Source: Datisca glomerata
Taxonomy: Eukaryota; Streptophyta; Magnoliopsida; Cucurbitales; Datiscaceae
DNA length: 64,000 nucleotides
Assembly (NCBI GenBank): GCA_003255025.1
Contig: QANY01000148.1
Coordinates: 545,204-609,203 of the forward strand
Direction of reading: 5' to 3'
Shown: positions 45,249 through 56,904 of the stretch, piece by piece
Numbering within the stretch: position 1 is the stretch's first letter
How the letters are laid out: every line of letters starts with the position of its first letter
Made by a program: the position numbers and the translations under genes
The notes under the pieces: generated by a model
The model's input: only the letters and a program-made list of their open reading frames with translations
Databases searched by the model: none
Told to the model about the DNA's origin: nothing

Positions 45249-46830
45249 TAGCTTGAGTAATAACTCAATACAAAATAATTAACCAACCTACAAGCTCACA
45301 TGAATGCCAAAAAATAACAATAAATTCAAACAAAAGTAAAACTCATCTCAAGACATCGGACACTATATTAATATTTTGACTTTGACCAAAATTATTAACC
45401 TGTAAGTGATGCCTTGTTGCAGTAATCAAACACTAACGATAAAAAACATATCAAACAAGAAACCTTCATTTGGGCCGATTTATTGTTCACATATAAAACT
45501 GAATAATCATCACATATTTATTATCATACAAGCATATGTAATTCTGTCAAATATTTCATTCCTTTGGGCTGGTAAATATTCACATATGTTATACACACAT
45601 ATAACATTTTATATTTTAAGACAAAATTAATTTCCACAAGAGAGGTTACTTTGCCGACATGTTACTTCAACTAATACATCTTAAAATATATAACATACTA
45701 ATGTTCAAATTTAAAGCTGTATCAAATTTAAAACTTAAATTAATTGATAAATAATGAATTTTATGATCATTAGAAAATATTGTTTTGAAATTATTTTAAC
45801 CAAAAATATATAGAAAATTCAAAACAGTTTGTTTGATAATCCTTAAAAATTATTTTAACCAAAAACTAAAAATAATCAAAACAATTTATTTGAAAATCCT
45901 TAAAAATTATTTTATATTTATATATTTAAAAAAGTATTATACAAGAACAAGCCAGCAGCACAAAGTAAAATAAAAAATAACCCCGCCTGAAACTAACATA
46001 AAAAGTAGTCATTTGTGCGTTAGCCCACTGTTTTAATAAATTGGATTTTACAATTTTACCCATATCTTTCTCATTCTTTGCGCACAACTCATCTTCGTCT
46101 CTTTTACGAAGATAACTAAAAATCAGTTACAATTCTTGCTGCTTTAGGAAACTTTCTTTTTTCTATCTGATTCTTTTTTATCACGAATTTCCTTTTCTAT
46201 TTTTACTCATGCTCTGTTTAACGAAGAATTCGTTTGATTCATGGTGATTATTCAGAGTTTTTAAATTTTTGATGTTGGTTTTTGGATTTTACTTTGGAGC
46301 TTCTATTCGGGCTCATTCTCATTAATTTTACTGCGATCATCATCAATTCTTGTTGCATGTTCACTGTAAGTTTCCTATTTTATTTTCTAAATTTGTTTCG
46401 GTTAAGATTGCAATTTTATTCTTGTTGTTCATGGCTCATTCTCTGTTCCAATTTTGTCATTATTCTACAGTTAATGTCATTCTCTATATTGTTTTTATTT
46501 ATGTACTATTTTGTTAATGTTGCAATTTGATTCTTGTTGTTCCTTCCATGTTAATTGTAAGTTTCCTATTTTGTTTTGTTTTGCTGATCGTTCTTATATT
46601 TTGTTTATCCGTTGTCATTTTTTTCTGTAGTTGTTTTATTTTAATTCATGCTTATATGTAATTTTTGCTATAGTTGATTTTATATTTACTTCATGTTAAA
46701 TAATTCTATTCATTCTTTATCTTTTTCTTGTTTTAGTTTCATGTCCCTTTTTGTTAATTGATGTTTATATTTTTCATATTGTCAGATGACTATGCCACCA
46801 ACTAAATTGACACTGTTTTTCTTTTTGTAG
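45249..46830. other. Intergenic, probable 5' part of a MULE
   Basis: No readable coding sequence. From about 46020 the sequence is T-rich and leader- or intron-like, ending in a good splice acceptor (TTTTTGTAG at 46822-46830) before the transposase relic. Confidence 0.4.
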
Positions 46831-47246
46831 GTTCGTTTGGTTGATTTAAATAAGTTTCAAGTTGTTGACGGGAGTATGCATTATATTGTTGATACATTTC
46901 AGATGATTGATTTTCCTTGTTCTCATGTTTGTGCGGTCCTTGTGAAGAGGAATATGTCTTCATACCCTTTTATGTCATATTACTATACGAAAGCTGCATT
47001 AGAAGTGACATATAGAGATGCAACACTCCCTGTTGGTAATGAGTGTGAATGGATTAAACCTGTAGATGTGCAGAGTCTGAAGATTTCCCCCTTTAGTTAA
47101 ACGGAAGCCAAGTAGACCTAAGAAGAGTAGTTATGTTTCTGCAGGTGAATTTAAACCACACTTGAGGTGTAGCCATTATGGTAAATTAGGTCACAACCGA
47201 AGAACGTGCAAGCATATAAGGAATATTAGTTGTAGTGGTTCTTAGT
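46831..47246 (+). pseudogene. MuDR-type transposase C-terminus (SWIM plus zinc knuckle), relic
   Basis: The exon after the 46830 acceptor reads VRLVDLNKFQVVDGSMHYI and then LPCSHVCAV-like DFPCSHVCAVLVKRN, the second half of a SWIM zinc finger. The first C-x-C pair is missing. YTKAALEVTYRD and EWIKPVDVQSLKI follow. A one-base loss near 47090 shifts to KRKPSRPKKSSY and a knuckle CSHYGKLGHNRRTC whose second Cys is Tyr. This is the usual tail of plant mudrA proteins. The DDE core is absent. Confidence 0.75.
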
Positions 47247-47959
47247 TTTCATACACATGCATTGAATATGTTTCTTTGAAGTTACATCTATCTTTTTTTC
47301 TAATACTATTTGAACACTGTTACTTTTAGTAATCTACACAATCTTTTAAATATAAGACTTTGAATGTTGTTATTGTGAATTGTTAAATGTCTTTTGGTTG
47401 TATTTTCTTTCTAATATATTAGATATAAATAAATATTTATATATATTATATATTTTTACTGTATGTTTTTATGTAGCATAATTGAGCAATTTTTTAGCAA
47501 TGTTTTTTTACAGAACAAATATTTCATTGACCATCTTTTTTGGTGGAGTTTGAATGCTTATATTAGATTATACTCCTAAACATTCAGAACTTATGATGCT
47601 CTATAAGTTGACTATCATTACCCTCTAATACAATAAAAAATATTCAATAAACGAAATAATATTAAACATAGTTAACTAACAAATATTCAATGTTAGTGTA
47701 ACCACTTAGAATTTAGTTAACTAAGAAATATTCAATAACAGATATAGTATATAATACTAAGAATTTAGTTAACTAGTTATATTCATTTCCAAGACACATT
47801 AATCACAAGTTCATGTTTTTGCTTACCAATTCACATATGTATAATGTCAAATTATGCACCATAAAAAACCAACCTAGAAGTTTGCACAAAAAACCAACAT
47901 AGAAGTTTTAATAATCCAATATGAACTTAACAGTATTTCAATCCATCAACTATTTCACT
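47247..47959. other. AT-rich spacer between convergent MULE genes
   Basis: Nothing coding recognised; it separates the + strand transposase relic from the minus-strand DUF1985-type gene. Confidence 0.45.
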
Positions 47960-48741
47960 TCTTGAATAAACCGAAGCTTGGTATCTCATATTCTTCTACA
48001 CCTTTCTTTGACTTGTCATCTCGTTTATCGTACCGTGTTACATACGAAGACACCAACATTTATGTCGTTTGATTTACCTTTTTGGAAGCAGTACTATTCC
48101 CAGTGATGTTGGTAGAACTGTCCCTTTTACATTCTTCTTCTTTTCATCTGCTTTTCTCTGCATGAAAAAAAATTAAATAGCTAATGTAAATTTTATATAT
48201 TATGTATGTATAAATTTTTTCTACTCTCACCTTTGGTTTGAATGGCTCTTAATTCACTGTAGCTTTGTTATTTCATGAGCTTGCACATCATTCTTTTTCT
48301 ACATATAAATGAATTATGTTACTAGATATATACCATATCATTATCTTAATATTTCCAATATAGTAAATAATATCCTTTTATTTTAGACTAGAACACGAAC
48401 TTTCTATCAAAAGCAAATCCAAAACCAGATGTGAAATATATATAATTTATTCACAAAACTAGTGTAATTTATCAAATATACAACAAATAACGATAACGAT
48501 GACAGTTATCTAGCAAATAAATTGAAATATATAACATTTTCTACTTTTTGAAATCATCACTATCATTCACACAATAAAGTATATACAACATTATCCAGTA
48601 AATCATCACTATCATGCATCAAATAAAGTATATTTAATGTCATTATCCAGCAAATCATTGCTATCATGTATACAATAAAATATATTTATCATCTAGCGAA
48701 TACAATATATACAGTATAAATTTAATGAAATCTTGTTTGTG

Positions 48742-49053
48742 TTACCTGTTTTTTAGTTTCAACATCATTAGCGATCCTTCTTCTTCTTGCTTATCTGTTG
48801 CATCATCTCCATCTTCTTCTGAAACTTCATCTTCTTCCATCAGATTCATCAATGTCTTCATCTCCATCCTCATTATCTCCATATGCATTCCCAGATCCTT
48901 TTCATCATTGTCTCCATCTCCAGCATCATCTTTATCATTTCCATCACTATCATCAAATTCATCTTCTCCTGATTCATTATCACCAACATCTTTATCGTCC
49001 TCTTCTTGGTTCTTCTCCTTATAATACTGGTAATCAATCAATTTAGTAATCAA
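48742..49053 (-). pseudogene. Acidic exon of the DUF1985-type gene
   Basis: Asp/Glu-rich, with GED/GDGDND repeats (EEDDKDVGDNESGEDEFDD). Such acidic linkers follow DUF1985 in these MULE genes. It is low-complexity, so identity rests on position. Confidence 0.4.
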
Positions 49054-49383
49054 ATTATAAAATAAACATATATTTTGAATTTAAGGTGTTATATTACCTC
49101 ATCAATTTGTTATTATTTTAGCTCAGCCACATCTTTACATAAAGATATGACCATGTTGTGGATTTCATCAATTTTTTGAACAAATAGCATCCAATCTTGA
49201 GATTTGTTACTTGTTTCACCGTCATGCATCGACGGTGAAACAAGCACACTCTTACCTCTGTTTGACTTATATAACTTATGCATGTACGGTCTTTGCATCT
49301 CATCCAGTGAAGCCTCAATTGGAATAATTTGTAGCTACAAAACACAGCAGTATATTTTAAATATACAGTTCATACACAATACG

Positions 49384-49414
<31 letters not shown>

Positions 49415-49416
49415 TN
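49384..49416. repeat. (AT)n microsatellite with ambiguous base
   Basis: About 24 bases of AT repeat, followed by an n at 49416 that marks an unresolved base. Confidence 0.9.
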
Positions 49417-49462
49417 GAAGTCTTATAACATATTTACTTACATTGTTGCATTCAAAACTAAC

Positions 49463-49985
49463 ATTTTCTAATTCTTTCCATTATGGCTGCATTATTGACT
49501 CCCAGTTGTAGATTCTTGGTAGTGATCTTTTCAATTTCTTTGCATATTTACCAGTAGATATTGTTGGGATTGTTTCATGCGCCCAAATTATTAATGCCAA
49601 TGGAAATCCGCCAAAGCCACTATCATTTGAATCTGGTTTTCTATGGAATCTAACTATGTAGTCCAATGTTATTTCATATGATAACCTACCCCACGGGTAC
49701 TTCTCAGTCACTCCATCAACTTTAACGAGCTTTTCTCTTCTAATCAAGGGGTATGTATCACAATTTAGTCTGGTTATTATAGCAAATTCTTTCAAACCAA
49801 AATTTGACAATTTCTCGTTAAAGTTGAAGCATAATTCATCCTTTCTATCATGCTTACACATTCTACAAATTATGTGGAAACCTTAATTTTTAGCATATGT
49901 CCCAAACACGATTCCTTAAACTCTTCGAGTTGGGATCCTAGAGTTTCTTTAAGAGTGGGGTTGATATCAATTTTAGAGTATTGAA
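49463..49985 (-). pseudogene. DUF1985 domain region
   Basis: YSKIDINPTLKETLGSQLEE and FKESCLGHMLKIKVST lie in one frame. After a frameshift come FNEKLSNFGLKEFAIITRLN, EKYPWGRLSYEITLDYIV, GFPLALIIWAHETIPTIS and LPRIYNWES. The NFGLKEFAIIT-L and PWGRLSY...GFPLAL..WA motifs are the DUF1985 signature. The stretch between them is shorter than usual. Confidence 0.7.
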
Positions 49986-50753
49986 AACTTTTTTAGCTGG
50001 CTTCCAATATTGCTTCTAGAGCAATAAATGGTTCTCTTGTCAATATTGTATATAATAAATAAACAACACACATTCAATAACTGAGATTGTAAATAAGCAG
50101 ATTATTGAAAGTTTATATGATATAGACATTTAAAAGACTCATTTCAAATTTTTCTCTCTCACAAAAAAGACTTAAAAGTATAAATGAATCACAGTAACTA
50201 TAAAGAACAAACCATAGATAGAATGCAATTAAACTAAACTATTTCATAACACATCCATTATTTTTTATAATATATTATGTTAACAGTATATAACACATAC
50301 ACTAACATCAATTTATATTAAGTTTTTTATATAAAAAGATAACATGGATACAGTTCCAATAGTGAACAACATGAACAGTACAAGACACTACACACAATGC
50401 AAGATAAACATTTCATAGAACATTTTAAGCTATTATTCTACTACTAACAGTATATAACATATAAACTAACATCAATTTATATTAATTAATCAACGTGTTC
50501 AGAGAAGCATAACATCTTAAATAGTACATACACACATTCATTATTTGAGAATCAATATCCAGAATCTAGAACATTTAGATTAGTTATTCTAACAATAATT
50601 AATTTTAAGACATTATAATACTAAATCAGAAATATTATCCTAATAGTTTTTAATATATATACATAAATAAATCTACTTGGCAACACATTATACTAAGAGT
50701 TTATAGTATATACACAATCATATTGTGGTGCTAGATAATATTATACATATTAC

Positions 50754-50772
50754 ATATATATATATATATATA
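50754..50772. repeat. (AT)n microsatellite
   Basis: Pure TA repeat in the intron region of the DUF1985-type gene. Confidence 0.85.
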
Positions 50773-51242
50773 TTTATAAAAAAGAGTAATGGTACAATGT
50801 TACCTCATCTTCATCAACATATGTCTGAAACTTCTTGACAACCTTTACAATAGATGTTGATGGAGTGTCTGACTTTTTGTAGCTCTCAGTACTGTATTAA
50901 GTATTTTCAGAACTAGACACCATATTCAAGTCTTTCGCTTGTTCTTTTTGGTTTTGCCTGCATAAAATAGTAAAATTAATAAATTGAACAACATATTAAA
51001 CAAATTTATATGTAGAATTTATATATATATGTACCTTTTTCTGTAGCCTTTATCAATGCATTGCTGTCAGAAGCAACCTTCTCCTCCAAGTCATTGGCAG
51101 ATGTTCTTGGAGATTCTTTAGCCTTTATTATTGCTGTATTTTTTTGGCTTTAAGAGTCCTTTTCCCTTGTTCCTATTTTTAAATAACAGTAATAAATAAG
51201 AATCTAGTATGTATAAAACATTAAAAATTCTCATTTCTAATG

Positions 51243-51267
51243 TTCACGGGTCAACTCGACCCGTGAA
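51243..51267. repeat. 10-bp perfect hairpin
   Basis: TTCACGGGTC, loop AACTC, GACCCGTGAA. GC-rich stem in AT-rich surroundings, directly before the minisatellite. Confidence 0.75.
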
Positions 51268-51289
51268 TAGATTTCACCTTAGGGTTTCA

Positions 51290-51600
51290 ACCTCCAAGGG
51301 ACTAGTGGCCGAGGCTGCGGTTCTTTCTCAATCAGCCCTGGCCAAAGTCGCGGTTTTCTCCTTCAGCTACAGCCACACCGTGACTTCTCCTTATAGTCTC
51401 GGCCAAGGCCGTCACTCCCTTTGGTAGTCGCGGCCAAGGCCGTAACTTTCCTAACAGCCACCGCCAAGGCCGCGCCTTCTGTGATAACTGTGACTTTCCT
51501 TAACAGCCGCAGCCAAGGCCGTAACTTTCCTTCTTGGACAGTCACGACCAAGGCCGTGGTTCCTTGGACAGTCGCGACCAGAATGCGGCAGCAATGTCCT
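51290..51600. repeat. GC-rich minisatellite
   Basis: Six to eight degenerate units of roughly 35-50 bp around CAGTCGCGGCCAAGGCCGTA and ACTTTCCTT. GGCCAAGGCC is itself palindromic. The frames through it are repetitive and not credible genes. Confidence 0.7.
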
Positions 51601-51639
51601 TTCGCTGTCAGTCGTAAACAACGATCGGAGGAGTTCAGA

Positions 51640-52329
51640 ATTGCATCAAATACATAAAAATAGAAAAGTCCGTAGAAAAAATACTGTTCTAAAATCTAAT
51701 AAATTGTCAAACAATTATCAAATTCAAAAACTCCAAAATATAAACATATAAAACATATAATCATAGATCTAGAACATAATTCTGATTCTCAATGATTCAA
51801 CATGAGTTACTCTTATACGACTTGCTAGATTCAAAGTCCTTATCGGTATAAACGATTTCTCAATAAAACCTCAAGATCTCATGTTGAACACACCAAGAAT
51901 CAAATCAATATAGAGCGGAAGCATACCTGACTCCATGACGACATATCATTGTTTAGAACCGAGCGGTTGGCCTTTCAGATCTACACAATTCTCTATCCGA
52001 GAGTCCAGTTTGATTAAGCCTCTCATTTTTCTCTCTAACGATTAGATAATAAGGAGAATAAAATGGTTTTCCATTATTGTGTGACTTGGGAACCATAACC
52101 ACTTATAGATAATTCATCTTTTGATATTTCTATTTTAGTTCATCATAAAAATAAAAATTACCTTAATTTCTCTTCACATTAAAAGATCCACAACCTATTA
52201 GATATATTAATATCCCTATTATTCAAACCTTAATTGATCATCTGCAACATATAATTATTTTATACATAAATCTAACGTTGGATTAAGGATCCAATAAGTT
52301 TATGTCATTTTTCGTTGTTTTGGTAACTT
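51640..52329. other. Intergenic, possibly LTR-derived
   Basis: No coding support. The stretch GAGCGGAAGCATACCTGACT with neighbouring text looks like LTR/leader sequence of an old minus-strand copia, but no partner is present. Confidence 0.35.
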
Positions 52330-53860
52330 TATTAATTTTTTATGTGATTCTTCTCATGCAGAGTTTTCATCACTCTCTACACGGCTTTTACCTACTTTCG
52401 TTGGTGGTAATCTATCTTGCTCCTTTTTAATCCTCTGGTAGAAATAACATACTCCCCTCAAGTGCATTTGGTAAATGTCTGTTGCCCTCTACTAGACCTT
52501 CATAACTAATGCTCACATTAGTTGGTGGCTCTAATATTGACTGAGAATCTTGTGTTGTGGGCTTACAAATAATAGCTTCATTAGAATCACATTCTATAAT
52601 TACCATCACCTTTCCCTAGAGATTTAGGAATTGGATTTTAATCAGTCAAACTAGTCCGAAGTTTCTCAATCATCACCAATCTATAGTAGTTTGTTCTTCA
52701 AAGAGTTATATATCTCAGCTTCGTATTGTTTTCTCTCAACTACATCTCATCATCTCTTGATGCGTACGTAATTCACTAGTTATTATTCTCCACTATTTTC
52801 ACCAACAACTAGTGAATTTTATAGATATCATCTAAAAGGTTTTTCCCTTCATCTAGCACTTACCATTGGCTTTTTAGTGACCTCCCAATTATCATCACGA
52901 AAATAATTATGATAACCATCATCATCGAGTTAACCTATAGAACTCAAGTTCATTCAAATACCCAAAATGAAATACAAGCTTTCACTTGATACATCTCATC
53001 TCCAATATCCCTATAATCATAGAGGTATCATCATTCTCCATCTTTACATCAACAAAGTCACTTGGTACATAAGGTAGGAAGATATCTTTAGGTTAACATG
53101 AATGGCAGACTTGGCAGTAGCGGAATCAACTCCATAATCTATATCCAGCCATGTATTGTTCACAATGTTTCTTGATTGACATAATAAATATGTTTTGCCT
53201 GGTGACATCAACTATGTCTTTATTGCATCATTCTTCTTATCACCATTTTTCTTTTGTTTCTCCCTTTTTTAATTTTTTACTCTCAAATTTCTTATAGTGA
53301 ACGCATTGGATTCCTTGTCTGCAGAATTTATTTAGAATTCTCACGAGATTTTCTGTAAAAAAAAAGACACTAAATGAGTAATTATAAAAGAAAATATTTT
53401 CCTTTACCTTTCTTCATTCAACGACATGCTCTTAACTAAACTTATAGAGACTTGACAATCAGAAAAGGTGTGACACCTACCAATGTTTCTCAACTATCTA
53501 GTAGAGAAGTGATGAGTAACAAGGCATGATTCCCGTACGTTGCTAAAATAATTCATTAAAGATAGTTGATTGATGATGTGCTCTCTTTGTGTTTTAGATC
53601 CGCAAATTTCTTCTCAGAAAAGCTTTACTCATTATTTTTCTCTTAGACATATCTTTTAAGTTTATCCAGTGTAGAGGTTTGACTCGTTATATGGTGAGAG
53701 AGAGTTCACCCACCCAATGGCCCATGTAAGCCACAACTTGTCGGTTTAATAATTCTCAATTTTTTTGCTCATATTTACCGTCGTCGCAATATCAGCTTAA
53801 TGGCAGCTTGCAACTTTGTATAGTAAGTAAAATCAATCATTTTTTCTCTCCACAATTCGT
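52330..53860 (-). pseudogene. copia gag/protease relic, copy B
   Basis: Collinear with relic A (5205-6770): shared landmarks are the CTCCCCTCAAGTGCAT word near 52450, GAGATTTAGGAATTGGATTT near 52620, the ACAATGTTTC word near 53160 and the gag block 53560-53800. Decay differs: B keeps more of the protease region (NTWLDIDYGVDSATAKSA near 53140), while A keeps more of gag. Not functional. Confidence 0.6.
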
Positions 53861-53879
53861 AACTAGTCTCATTCAAACA

Positions 53880-54560
53880 AATAACCAATAATAAAGATCG
53901 TCACCAAAATCTTTCGCGACTAAAATAAAGTTGGTCGCCAAAGGTTTTTCGCGCAAAATAAAATTTCGTCACAAAAACCTTTTGCCACCAACTTTTTTTG
54001 TCCTGAAATGTTTTCGTCGACCAAATTTTACATTACAAAAATGTTGTAATAATAGATAATATCACATGTAATAGCAATTAACATCATCATAAAGTTTATC
54101 AAACCCAAAATTTTCTAAGAAATAGATAACATATCATTTATATAATAGTTCATTACAAAATTTCCGAATCATAATTCATTATAGGATTTGAAGAAAAATA
54201 AAGAAGAGAGTATTTAAAGTCTGATGTTAACTACAAAGCTTAACAAATATTTTATAGCTCATGTTTCTGTTATTGAGTCATCATCAGGAGATGAAAAACC
54301 GTTTGACGAGCCCAAGCTTTGTAGTTGACTCTTCATCGACTTGATTTATTTATTTAGTTCTATATTTCAACTCCAACTCGACTCTTTTTCTTCAAAGATG
54401 TTGGTGGGGCTCCATGTCGAAGACCTCTATTTCGCCCGAGAACTTCTTCAACTAACTCTTCTTCAAAGCGAGGTGTGGCATCCTCAGTGATAGACTCATC
54501 TCGCAAAAAGCACATGCGTTCCCGTGTAACATCACAATGAGTTAAGCTTTAAATTAAAAC
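53880..54560 (-). mobile_element. Possible CACTA-type fragment
   Basis: 53900-54030 has repeated TCGTCACCAAAA, GGTCGCCAAAGG and TTTTCGCG words in both orientations, like subterminal repeats of CACTA elements. 54510-54390 on the minus strand reads ATPRFEEELVEEVLGRNRG, resembling the end of the accessory CACTA protein (…EVLG..RG...G). Neither end was delimited. Confidence 0.35.
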
Positions 54561-54620
54561 TAACACTATGCGTTCCTGTGTAACATCACAATGAGTTAAG
54601 CTTTAAATTAAAACTAACAC
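54512..54620. repeat. Tandem duplication, about 56 bp
   Basis: TGCGTTCC.GTGTAACATCAC...TTAAGCTTTAAATT occurs twice in a row. The second copy leads directly into the minisatellite. Confidence 0.75.
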
Positions 54621-56860
54621 TATTGCAGCATCAATTAGAAAGTATTCAAACATCATCATCAAACACGCTCAGATATAAAGTAAATTAAGAAGATATTCAA
54701 AAATCATCTAACACGTTCAGATACAAAATGATAAGCCCCCCACACAAAACTAACACTATTATCAAGACAAGGAGCATCAATTCAGAAGATATTCAAAAAT
54801 CATCTAACACGCTCAAATACTACACTATTGGAGCATCAATTAGAAAGTATTCAAATATCATCATCAAGCACGCTCAGATACAAAGTTATAAGCCCCCTCC
54901 CCACACACACACTCACATTAAAACTAATACTATTATCAAGATAATGAGTATTAATTCAGAAGATATTCAAAAGTCATATAACACGCTCAGATGCAAAGTG
55001 ATAATCCCCCCCCCCTCCACCACACACCCACACACGAAACTAAAACTATTATCAAACCAAGGATCATCAATTCAGAAGATATTCAAAAATCATCTAACAC
55101 GCTCAGATACTACACTATTGGAGCATCAATTAGAAAGTATTCAAACATCATCATCAAGCACACTTAGATAGAAAGTCAATTCAGAAGATATTCAAAAATC
55201 ATCTAACACGTTCAGATACAAAATGATAAGCCCCCCACACGAAACTAACACTATTATCAAGACAAGGAGCATCAATTCAGAAGATATTCAAAAATCATCT
55301 AACACGCTCAAATACTACACAATTGGAGCATCAATTAGAAAGTATTCAAATATCATCATCAAGCACGCTCAGATACAAAGTGATAAGCCCCCTCCTCACA
55401 CACACACTCACATTAAAACTAATACTATTATCAAGACAATGAGTATCAATTCAAAAGATATTAAAAAATCATCTAACACGCTCAGATGTAAAGTGATAAC
55501 TCCCCCCTCCACCACACACCCACACATGAAAATAACACAATTATCAGGACAAGGATCATCAATTCAGAAGATATTCAAAAATCATCTAACACGCTCAGAT
55601 ACTACACTATTGGATCATCAATTAGAAAGTATTCAAACATCATCATCAAGCACACTCATATACAAAGTGATAAGTCCCCCTCCCCACACACACACTCACA
55701 TTAAAACTAATACTATTATCAAGACAATGAGCATCAATTCAGAAGATATTCAAAAATCATTTAACACGCTCAGATGCAAAGTGATAACTCCCCCCCACCC
55801 CCACACACTCACACCCACACATGAAACTAACACTATTATCAAGACAAAGAGCATCAATTCAGAAGATATTCAAAAATCATTTAACACATTCAAATACACT
55901 ATTGGAGCATCAATTATAAAGTATTCAGACATCATCATCAAGCACGCTGAGATACAAAGTGATAAGCCCCCCTCCCTCCCACACCCACATTGAAACTAAC
56001 ACTATTATCAAAACAATGAGCATCAATTCAGAAGATATTCAAAAATCATCTAACACGCTCAGATACACTATTGGAGTATCAATTAGAAAGTATTCAAACA
56101 TCATCATCAAGCACGCTCAGATACAAAGTGATAAGCTCCCCCCACTGCCCCCCCACACACCCACACACAAAACTAACACTATTATCAAGACAAGGAGCAT
56201 CAATTCAAAAGATATTCAAAAATCATCTAACACGCTCAGATACAATATTGAAGCATCAATTAGAAAGTATTCAAACATCATCATCAAGCACGCTCAGATA
56301 CAAAGTGATAACCCCCCCCCCCCACGCACACCCACATTAAAACTAACACTATTATCAAGACAATGAGCATCAATTCATAAGATATTCAAAAATCATCTAA
56401 CACAGCCAGTTGCAAAGTGATAACCCCCCACCCCATACACTCACACCCACACACGAAACTAACACTATTATCAAGACAAAGAGCATCAATTAAAAAGATA
56501 TTCAAAAATCATCTAACACGCTCAGATACAGTATTGGAGCATCAATTAGAAAGTATTCAAACATCATCATCAAGCACGCTTAGATATAAAGTGATAAGCC
56601 CCCCCCCCTCAAACACACACACCCACATTCAAACTAATACCATTATCAAGACAAAGAGCATCAATTTAGAAGATATTCAAAAATCATCTAACACGCTCAT
56701 ACACTATTGGAGCATCAATTAGAAAGTATTTAAACATCATCATCAAGCATGCTCAGATACACCTCAGAAGATATTCAAACATCATCATCAAACACACTTA
56801 TATACACTATTATCAAGATAAAGAACATCAACTCAGAAGATATTCAAGATCGGTTACTCA
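54619..56860. repeat. Composite minisatellite array (two subunits)
   Basis: About 2.2 kb. Subunit A (about 110 bp) contains GTGATAAG, a run of 5-11 C, a CA-rich stretch, ACTATTATCAAGACAA and AGAAGATATTCAAAAATCAT. Subunit B (about 62 bp) has CACTATTGGAGCATCAATTA and TCATCATCAAGCACGCTCAG. A alone or A+B alternate, so C-runs recur at intervals of about 105-115 or 157-179 bp. Both subunits end in (C)ACGCTCAGATA, suggesting they share an origin. Confidence 0.9.
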
Positions 56861-56904
56861 CAGAGACCTACAAGTGTGACAGAGTTTAGCCATCAGAGCC
56901 CAGT

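Larger units (their letters stand above)
47960..51175 (-). pseudogene. DUF1985 (Ulp1-associated) MULE gene, multi-exon relic
   Basis: Candidate exons on the minus strand: 51170-51038 (KAKESPRTSANDLEEKV), 50958-50813 between ATGCAG and GAG|GTAACA (SDTPSTSIVKVVKKFQTYVDEDE), the DUF1985 region 49985-49463, 49335-49113 (MQRPYMHKLYKSNRGK), an acidic exon near 49053-48760 and a tail near 48160-47960 (CKRDSSTNITGNSTASKK). A premature stop at about 50910 and a frameshift near 49865 break it. No Ulp1 cysteine-protease catalytic domain could be read. The family is known in plants as a gene carried by Mutator-like elements, which fits the neighbouring transposase relic. Confidence 0.6.

Noticed and set aside
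48725..49046. + strand Ser-rich ORFs opposite the acidic exon
   Set aside because: Complement of GAT/GAA-rich codons; minus strand fits the DUF1985 gene context better.
55223..55993. 256-codon ORF in the minisatellite
   Set aside because: It consists only of the translated tandem unit (His/Thr/Pro from CA-rich parts); neighbouring units give the same peptides in separate frames. No domain, promoter or splice signals.
54619..56860. CRISPR-like array
   Set aside because: Regular spacing of a repeated unit, but the intervals are also repeats, there are no unique spacers and the genome is a plant's.
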